Origin: Epiperipatus broadwayi
Lineage: Eukaryota; Onychophora; Udeonychophora; Euonychophora; Peripatidae
Direction of reading: 5' to 3'
Length of the DNA: 64,000 nt
Assembly (NCBI GenBank): GCA_028023455.1
Contig: JAQFVV010001001.1
Coordinates: 1 to 64,000 of the forward strand
This document shows, piece after piece, positions 57,301 to 64,000 of the stretch. The position numbers and the translations under genes are program-made. Within the stretch, counting starts at the first letter, position 1, and every line of letters begins with the position of its first letter. Under the pieces are notes generated by a model. The model worked only from the letters and a program-made list of their open reading frames with translations. It ran no database searches and was not told the DNA's origin.

Positions 57301-58399
57301 CAAACAGAAAAAGGGTAAAATTTGTAGGAAAATAATTTGGTTTACATCATATTTTGCCCAATTTTATGTTCATTAATTCTGTATAATTTTTGTTTTTCAA
57401 ATGAAGTTTATATTCATATAATTCATTTTTATTTTTTATAGCATGCAAAAAAGATAGTATTTTAAAAAGCATTTTTCATTTGGTTTATTTTATTTATTTT
57501 CATTGATTCTTAGGTCTGGAATCAATCTTCTAATTTTCCATATATATACAATGTGTTTTTTACATGTAGTTATTGGGAACTAATCTATCATGTAAAAACA
57601 AAATTAGGTATATATTTTAAAGATCAACAAATAAATACTAATCTTTGTCAATCTTTTAGTTTTATTTTTTCACACATTTTTTTTTCTTTTTGTAATCTAT
57701 CTTTTCTAAAGCATATTATTCTTAATGCATATCTAATCTATTAGAAATCTATCATTTTAATACCCACAACCTATCTTGACCACAAAATAAAATTAGATTA
57801 CTCATTCTAAAGTTTTCACAATTACTAAATTAGGCATTTTTTGTTAATAGAATCACAACTGATAAGAAATTCTGAATATTTAAATTTTAATTATTAAATT
57901 ATTGTTTCAAATATTTTTTGTAAAGGCTCTCAGTAATTGATCGTAAATATTATTAATTATATTTATTCTGTGATGACAAGTTTTCATATCTTTTAAATAT
58001 ATAACTTCTTTCATTATTCACAAGGTATTTCGTTTTGTATCTAATCTGTTTTATTCTCATCATAATCATAAACAGCCATCTGTAAATAAGTATAATTATT
58101 CTAACTCCAAATAAATACGAACAATAAAATGGCAAAGGATAAAGAAAACAAAAAATAAATTAGAAATTGTTGCTGCAGAATTATTGCTGTAGTAACCACA
58201 GAATAAAATGTGGTTGCACAACCCTACTATTTATTGTCATTATTACTTCAAATATAATCAATGGCATGAGGATCTTATTTTCAGTATCTACACATTTTGG
58301 TGTCTTCATTTTAAAAAAAACCATAGTCACCATTATCCTATGGGCAGGATTGGTATTAAACCAATAAAACATCACATGATCATCATGTCCTATATTTGT
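54320..58399. other. Long gene-free AT-rich stretch
   Basis: Four kilobases with no recognised gene, element or RNA on either strand. Open frames of 60-97 aa (for example 56107-56400) are Leu/Phe/Ile/Lys-rich as expected from base composition. Confidence 0.5.
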
Positions 58400-58860
58400 A
58401 CAAGCTGATAACACAAAAGAAAACTCTTCATACAGGAGTATCACCTGTGAATGCCATAGTAATCAATGGATGCTAAAAGACTTGTGTGTGCCTACTCATA
58501 TAATATTCCTAGAATAGTTTCTACCTTGTGGCTTACTTCAGTGAGGAAAATATGACTGTACAAATGAATTAGGTTCAATTGAAAACAATTAGTGTGTTTT
58601 AATTTTGCACTTATAGCTTTCTAATTATCTAAATTAATAAAAGGTGGCTATTGGGGGACTGTATTAGATCCAAAGATCTAGGTGCAATACTCTTGGATTC
58701 AAGGTTTCTCATTGATGAAATCCACAAGCTAGAAAATAGACTGGAAATATTTGATGAATATTCAGTAGAAAGAGGTTTTATGAACAAACCTTTTAGCATC
58801 CATTGTTTACTATGGCTTGTACTGGATGGTAGTACTATATAAAAATTTGGATATTGTTTT
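58400..58860. repeat. Inverted dimer of the hammerhead-bearing repeat
   Basis: The minus-strand unit at 58400-58570 has CCTCACTGAAGTAAGCCACA, GGTAGAAAC and TATTC. The plus-strand unit at 58640-58860 has CTCATTGATGA (58708-58718), AATCCACAAGCTA, GAAAATAGACTGG and then AGCATCCATTGTTTAC. Outer ends carry CAATGGATGC and GCATCCATTG, as in the 53.6-kb element. Both cores have one or two changed catalytic bases. The arrangement copies that at 16.68-17.24 kb. Confidence 0.7.
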
Positions 58861-60199
58861 AAAGAATGTTATATTTGAATTAGTACTGTAGGAAAGAAAT
58901 AGTAAAATAATAATAATATCAACAATTTCATTAGATTTTAAAATAAGGTGAGTTGAAACATTTATAGTTTATTTATAAACAGGAAATCCATTAAATATAA
59001 ATATTTCCATGATTATAAGAAATAAATAAAGATATATATTTATGAAACCTCATCAAACATTTAATAAAGAAAATCATTGTTAATTTTATATATTTGAATC
59101 TCATTTGTGGTAAAATGTATATTCAAGATATAAAAGAATTCTTATATAAAGTGAAATAGAAAGTGCAAAAGGATGCTTTGTTTCAAACATAAAACATTTA
59201 AAAGATTATTCCCTTTTTGTTTCAAATTATTATATTAAAATAATAAGTTTGAAAAGAGACTTATTGTTATTATTGTTAATTATGAACTACTATGAATAAC
59301 TTATGCCCTAATTTAAATATTCATTTTCTTCTGCATCAGTAGAGATGTGAACAAATAAGAAAGATTCTTGGAAATCATACAATACAATAACTGTTTTTGT
59401 CAAGGTTTATCTAGTTATATCAAAGTAACATCTTGTTTTTAATTATAAATTAAGTTTAAGAATTTATTTCTATCTTACATCTTTTGATTAAAATTTCTTT
59501 CCATCTATCTCACTCTTAGTTCTTGCACAATATTTGCTATTAGTCTCAAGTAATCATCTCTCCCTGAATATCAAATCAAAAATAAAACTTTTCATTATTA
59601 AAGTAAATGTAAGGGGTATTAACTCTATTCAGTACATGTTCATCCTTAGCAATTGGAACACCTAGTTTACACTTTGTATGGTTCTTTTTATACAGATGAA
59701 ATATACTGTGTGAATTCTCATCTTAATCCTGAGTATCATCTAAGCAAATTTAGATATTGTAATTTCTCAGTATTTAATAGTGCAGCTTCTGGAGCTGTTA
59801 TTATAATTTATAAGTTCAAAAGACAATATTCAGATCAGCATATGAGTATAATTATACTTTATTATGCAGTTTTTATTCTAAACTTCACAACTCTATATTT
59901 GTATAACAAATCCTGCCTAATGTACCAATTAATAAATGAGATCAATTTAACAATGGCAATTAATTAGTGTCAACTGTAATAATGGCAGAGTTTTAATACA
60001 TTCCATTGCAGCTGTGTCACAAACACGTCATTAATAAAAATTTCATAAGTATAGATAGATTCTTTTCTAGTAATTCTTTCTATATGAAAAAAAACAATCT
60101 TCTCTTACTGACCTTCTTTTCTATTATCATGACCTTTACTTTATATTATCCCTTTCCTGACATTCAGTCTTTTTTAATTATTTATCACTCAATGTTAAG
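58861..60199. other. Gene-free AT-rich stretch
   Basis: A 104-aa frame at 59653-59967 has no motif. Nothing else recognised. Confidence 0.4.
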
Positions 60200-62345
60200 T
60201 TAAAATTAGATATGCAAGAAAAAACAATGCTTCTATTTAGTAGGATTGATAGATTCCTTCTGAAAACCTCTGCTCCTGAAGCAGTGGTTTAAAGATTTAT
60301 GTATATGTTGACAAAATTAAGATACTTTCTCCTAAATTAGTGGAAACTTGGCTCATCTTTACTAACATAATATTATCAATAGTTAGACAGTTTACCTCTA
60401 AAACAAGTCTCTAACCTGATGGATTTGTTGCATGCTAAACTAAAAAACATTTCCGGTTATTCTTCCTCAGATGAATTAATTATGTTCCTCAAACAAATTA
60501 CACAAGTGGGCATAACTCATACTGGTTAACTATCTGTCTACTAAGAAATTAAGTCTTTCTTGCCAATACATATAAATGATCTAAAAATTACATTTGATGA
60601 ACTCTGTGTTATAGACCAACGAATCCAATCCCTTCCTCTATTTTTATAAATAACAATATGGTTGCTGGAAAAGATATGATATATCTTACTCCATTTCAAA
60701 TTCGTTTTGCAGAAATTTCCATTTCCTAAGCTTTTTTCAATATTTTTAACATCACTGAAAAAGTTCATGATATTGCAAGATATGAAATAGCTTCAAAATG
60801 AAATTCTTTCTCAGACAATATGTATCCAGTGATACATACTATTCTGAAATTTTTATTAGTACATCTGAGCCATTATACCAATTGAATAATATACAATTTC
60901 TTAAACCATCTTTCAAACCAGATATACACTGTAGACCCATTTTACCCAATCTCACTAGTTCCATTTACAACCATCCTTCTCTCAACACTTTATTACTTTA
61001 GATCTATGACTTTACTTACTACTACAGTCATTGAATCTCTTATTAAACACAAGCTACAATATCTGATTCTTTCCTCTACAGGGAAGTACCACATCTAGAA
61101 CAGTAGTTCCATTTAAGATGACAATTGATGGCATAGGGAAAGTCAAAAAGATGTTTCCTATTATCATTTGATTGGAAGTTGTGCATTCTTTGATTCTGTG
61201 CCAATGAATAAACTTCTAAAAGTGCTCAACCAACACAAAATTCCATTACTTTTACTATATATACTGGTCAACTTGCTAATAAGTAGAAACATACATATCC
61301 CTCAAAATGGAAAATTATCTCCTGGATTCTATCCTTGTAATTCCATCCCTCAGGGTCCCCCCTCCATTAATTTTTATTCTTTATAGCATATATTAATCCA
61401 CTTTACTTGAACATATATATCCTTCATAAACTAATCAATCAACAATATTTTAGTAATTCTTTTCTTCCAAGACTCCCCAAACATTATCATCAAACTTTCC
61501 ATTTATCTTTTAATAAAGAAAAGTCATCAGCATAGTGCATTCTTACTGGCAAACACATCTTCTACTAGTAATGCCTCTTCTCATAAATGTTTAAACTTTC
61601 CAATTTTTTTTCTTCTCAGTTCATTAAGACTAATAGTATAAAGTAATATTCTGGCTTCAATTATAAACTTGCTTTTGAAAGCTTATTTGCCAATTCATAG
61701 TAAAAAAAAATTTGTCTACACACTAATATTCCCATGATTAAGTTATAATCTATGCTCCAATTATCAATTTCACCATCTCTTTTAAATAAAAAGATAAAGT
61801 ATGCATCAGACTTATTTGGATAAAATAACAATTTTCATCAGTATAAAAAACTGCAGAAATAATAAAAATTAAATGGACTCTCCTTATATTGTCTTTACAT
61901 TGACTAAACTCATTATCTCTTTCTCTATTATACAATCATTTATTTCTGTAACTCCTGCAGTAATACCAACTTCTATCAGGAACAAATTTATAAATACCTT
62001 ATTCACTTTCAAATTTAAATACCCATTTCCGTTTTTACTATATTTACAAAAAAAAAATTGTTATTGAGAGACCCATAACATAACAACCAACACTAACCCT
62101 AAAAAAATTTCTTATTTTTTTCCTTAATATTTCTAAATAAAACTATTATACAGAAATTTCAAATTCTAGCATATAAAAGTAAATGCTTGGATTCCCTAAT
62201 AAAAATCAATATCAAAGCTTTACCAACAAAAGCCTACTTAGTTGTAAGAATGGCAACTACAAATACTGATGCTATGTGTTCTTTATGTAAGAGGCTGAAG
62301 AATCACTTGAACATCTTGTCTATGAATGTATTTCTTATGTACATA
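60200..62345 (+). pseudogene. Non-LTR reverse transcriptase remnant
   Basis: Plus-strand pieces in order: CRPILPNLTSSIY (the RPIS block, about 60930-60970), FDSVPMNKLLKVLNQHKIP (motif A region after ESQKDVSYYHL, about 61130-61240), NSIPQGPPSINFYSL (motif B, IPQGSPLSPxLFxLY in the family, about 61335-61385), and near the end EAEESLEHLVYECIS (62288-62332), the C-terminal C-x-ExExxxHLLxxC block of LINE proteins. This is a different LINE from the RTE copies. No YADD box could be read. The 5' limit is uncertain, and frames break many times. Confidence 0.6.
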
Positions 62346-62352
62346 TCATCAT

Positions 62353-63613
62353 TGTAACGGTCAGAAAACGTGTGACTCGTAAACATAGTGCAGAATTCGA
62401 CCACCATACAGAACAGCAGCACCATCGAGTAGCGAAGCCACCCGTGGTACTGAGTTCGAACATAGTTTGTCGGTTCCACAATACAATCCACGAAACAACG
62501 CATCTGATGCGACATTAGTAAATATTTCCTTAGGCACGGTGGTCAGGGATATGCAAGAGATTCATGATTTTATTCTCGAGTTAGCCAATAATCAAACTAA
62601 TATTAATTAAACATTCATATTTACATAATCGAGGAAATATTATATAGAATGGGTATCGAATAAATGAAACATAACTGCAGACATATAGTTTAAAATTATT
62701 TATTAATACATTTTAATAAAACATTAATAATATTTTATGGACTAACGGCTTCAGTAGCGGGATTTGCAACATGATTATATTTTAAAGAGTACATTTATTT
62801 ATTTAGACATTATTTTATATTGAGGATTTCAGTAGCGGTATTTCCGATACTGTAATGTTTACAAAAGGAATACATTTATTTGAAAGCGTAATCTAGCTAC
62901 CTAAAATTCTCAAGTAAGTATTTCTAATGCATGCCTTGGGGAATTTATACCTTTGCAATGCAAGAGTCTAAAGTAAGATTTATAAGAGTAACGGCGGACA
63001 TATATTTATTTAATTAAACTATTTATTTGATGACTAAGGGCAACATTTATTTGAGAGTGAATTACGAAGATAATCCAGAGGCGGAGTGATATATAGAATA
63101 ATAGAATTGAGCAAAGGAACACGTGGTACGCTTTAGAAAGGCGATATGGAATGGCAGTATATCGAAACTGCAATGCCGCGAATGGGTTTATAAGAATGTC
63201 AGGCTGGTCTCTGCCCCGACCCAATGAAGTAAGGTGTCACATAAGCATAACCAGGGACAAGCGGTCCGTGTCGCATGTCAAAAATCCTACGGGAGCACCC
63301 ATTATGCCCGCTTGTGTAGGACGACTGGGGTTCATTTCAACCCTGAAGAATCCGGAAATTTCATGGCGGAATGGGTCATCGCGTCTCTAAAACGTAACAC
63401 ATGTATACTGTATAAACGATTATGATGAGATTTAAGTAGATTTCTGACTCGGCCCGACATTATCAACATTTACTAAAGAACGTTTGGCGACTCTCAAAGA
63501 AATGTAATTTTCTGGAATTCATAATGATTTAATAAATACAAAACATATATAACTTGGGAATTATTATAACTAATACATCAGCCATTTGCGAAGTAGTAGA
63601 CCCCTGCATTACA
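62353..63613. other. CpG-richer block, possible LTR
   Basis: The block starts TGTAACGGTCAGAAAACGTG and may end GCATTACA at 63613, giving TG...CA ends with TGTAA/TTACA inverted tips, as in Gypsy LTRs. Composition is clearly richer in G, C and CpG than the neighbourhood, especially 63060-63480. No matching second LTR or target-site duplication is seen, and the window ends 390 bp later. Frames at 63006-63425 on both strands have no recognised domain. It interrupts directly after the LINE remnant. Confidence 0.35.
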
Positions 63614-63627
63614 ATAAATGAAGTATT

Positions 63628-63700
63628 GAATGCGTGTCGATTTATATGAAAGTTAAGTTATTAAAGAAAGTAAATATTAATGAAAATTTGACACGCATTC
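63628..63700. repeat. 16-bp inverted repeat
   Basis: GAATGCGTGTCGATTT (63628-63643) is inverted with one change at 63685-63700 (AATTTGACACGCATTC), leaving a 41-bp loop. Confidence 0.75.
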
Positions 63701-64000
63701 ATTGTTTTAAGCGATCATAGATTTAAACTTTGAAAATTGAAATAATTATGAGCATGCAATAATTAAATAATAACTATAGATAGAAATGTAGATTATAGAA
63801 ATACGCACCCAAGACAGAATGAGGTAAGCTAGATTAGTAGAGAAATTTACACATTAAGTTAATTATTCAGTTTTAGTTATACAAATGATAGTTTTTACAT
63901 TTTATAAATTTAGATAAGTAATATGAAGAATAGCTATAGCATATTATTAGAGTACTCTAGAGTTTGAACACAGACAGGTACCTGTTTTATAAGAAGTCCT

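Overview
The window looks like gene-poor, strongly AT-rich DNA from a multicellular animal. No host protein-coding gene is supported: there is no run of exons with splice signals, no long open frame outside transposons, no rRNA and no intact tRNA. Every protein similarity recognised is to a retroelement: non-LTR (RTE-like), Penelope-like (PLE), Ty3/Gypsy and Ty1/Copia. PLEs with GIY-YIG endonucleases, an RTE with a (GAT)n-type tail, tRNA-derived SINE-like units and long ATT/TA microsatellites together suggest an invertebrate, for example a mollusc, cnidarian or arachnid. The sequence alone does not decide the lineage. All calls were made by eye from the sequence and its translations; no search was run.

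Layout: 0.2-1.8 kb RTE remnant (-); 1.85-4.0 kb PLE family A (-); 4.1-4.3 kb SINE-like; 7.1-10.05 kb nearly full-length but broken RTE (+); 10.8-11.9 kb array of a repeat carrying hammerhead-ribozyme (HHR) cores; 16.7-17.2 and 19.0-19.2 kb more HHR-bearing inverted repeats; 18.3 kb (ATT)n; 20.3-24.8 kb a 1.9-kb unit with Copia remnants present twice; 24.9-25.4 kb PLE-B fragment; 26.5-26.7 kb SINE-like pair in inverted orientation; 31.3-34.6 kb internally deleted Gypsy element with both LTRs (-); 37.7-43.3 kb two PLE-B copies in head-to-head inversion, one split by a 2.5-kb TG...CA insertion; 43.7-45.5 kb element with terminal inverted repeats and an internal satellite; 45.7 kb long hairpin; 46.2-50.6 kb two PLE-C copies, also head-to-head; 52.8 kb (ATT)n/(TTG)n; 53.5-54.2 kb two palindromic repeats with HHR-like cores; 58.4-58.9 kb inverted HHR-like dimer; 60.2-62.3 kb LINE remnant; 62.35-63.6 kb CpG-richer block, possibly an LTR.

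The most interesting signal is a recurring small-RNA architecture. At least ten places have a hammerhead-type core (CTGANGA, short stem II, GAAA(C), a NUH cleavage triplet, and flanks that pair as stem I). Some sit just after the endonuclease of PLE copies; others lie in the centre of short, protein-less inverted repeats of 150-550 bp. Both the PLEs and the short HHR repeats also occur as head-to-head inverted dimers. HHRs are an established component of PLE retrotransposons and of short retrozyme-like repeats. I infer that the short repeats are non-autonomous partners or derivatives of the PLEs.

Every reverse transcriptase in which a catalytic box could be read has lost at least one catalytic aspartate or is frameshifted, so these copies are dead. 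The HHR cores at 10.9, 11.3, 17.1 and 19.1 kb are less decayed and are the parts that could still be active.
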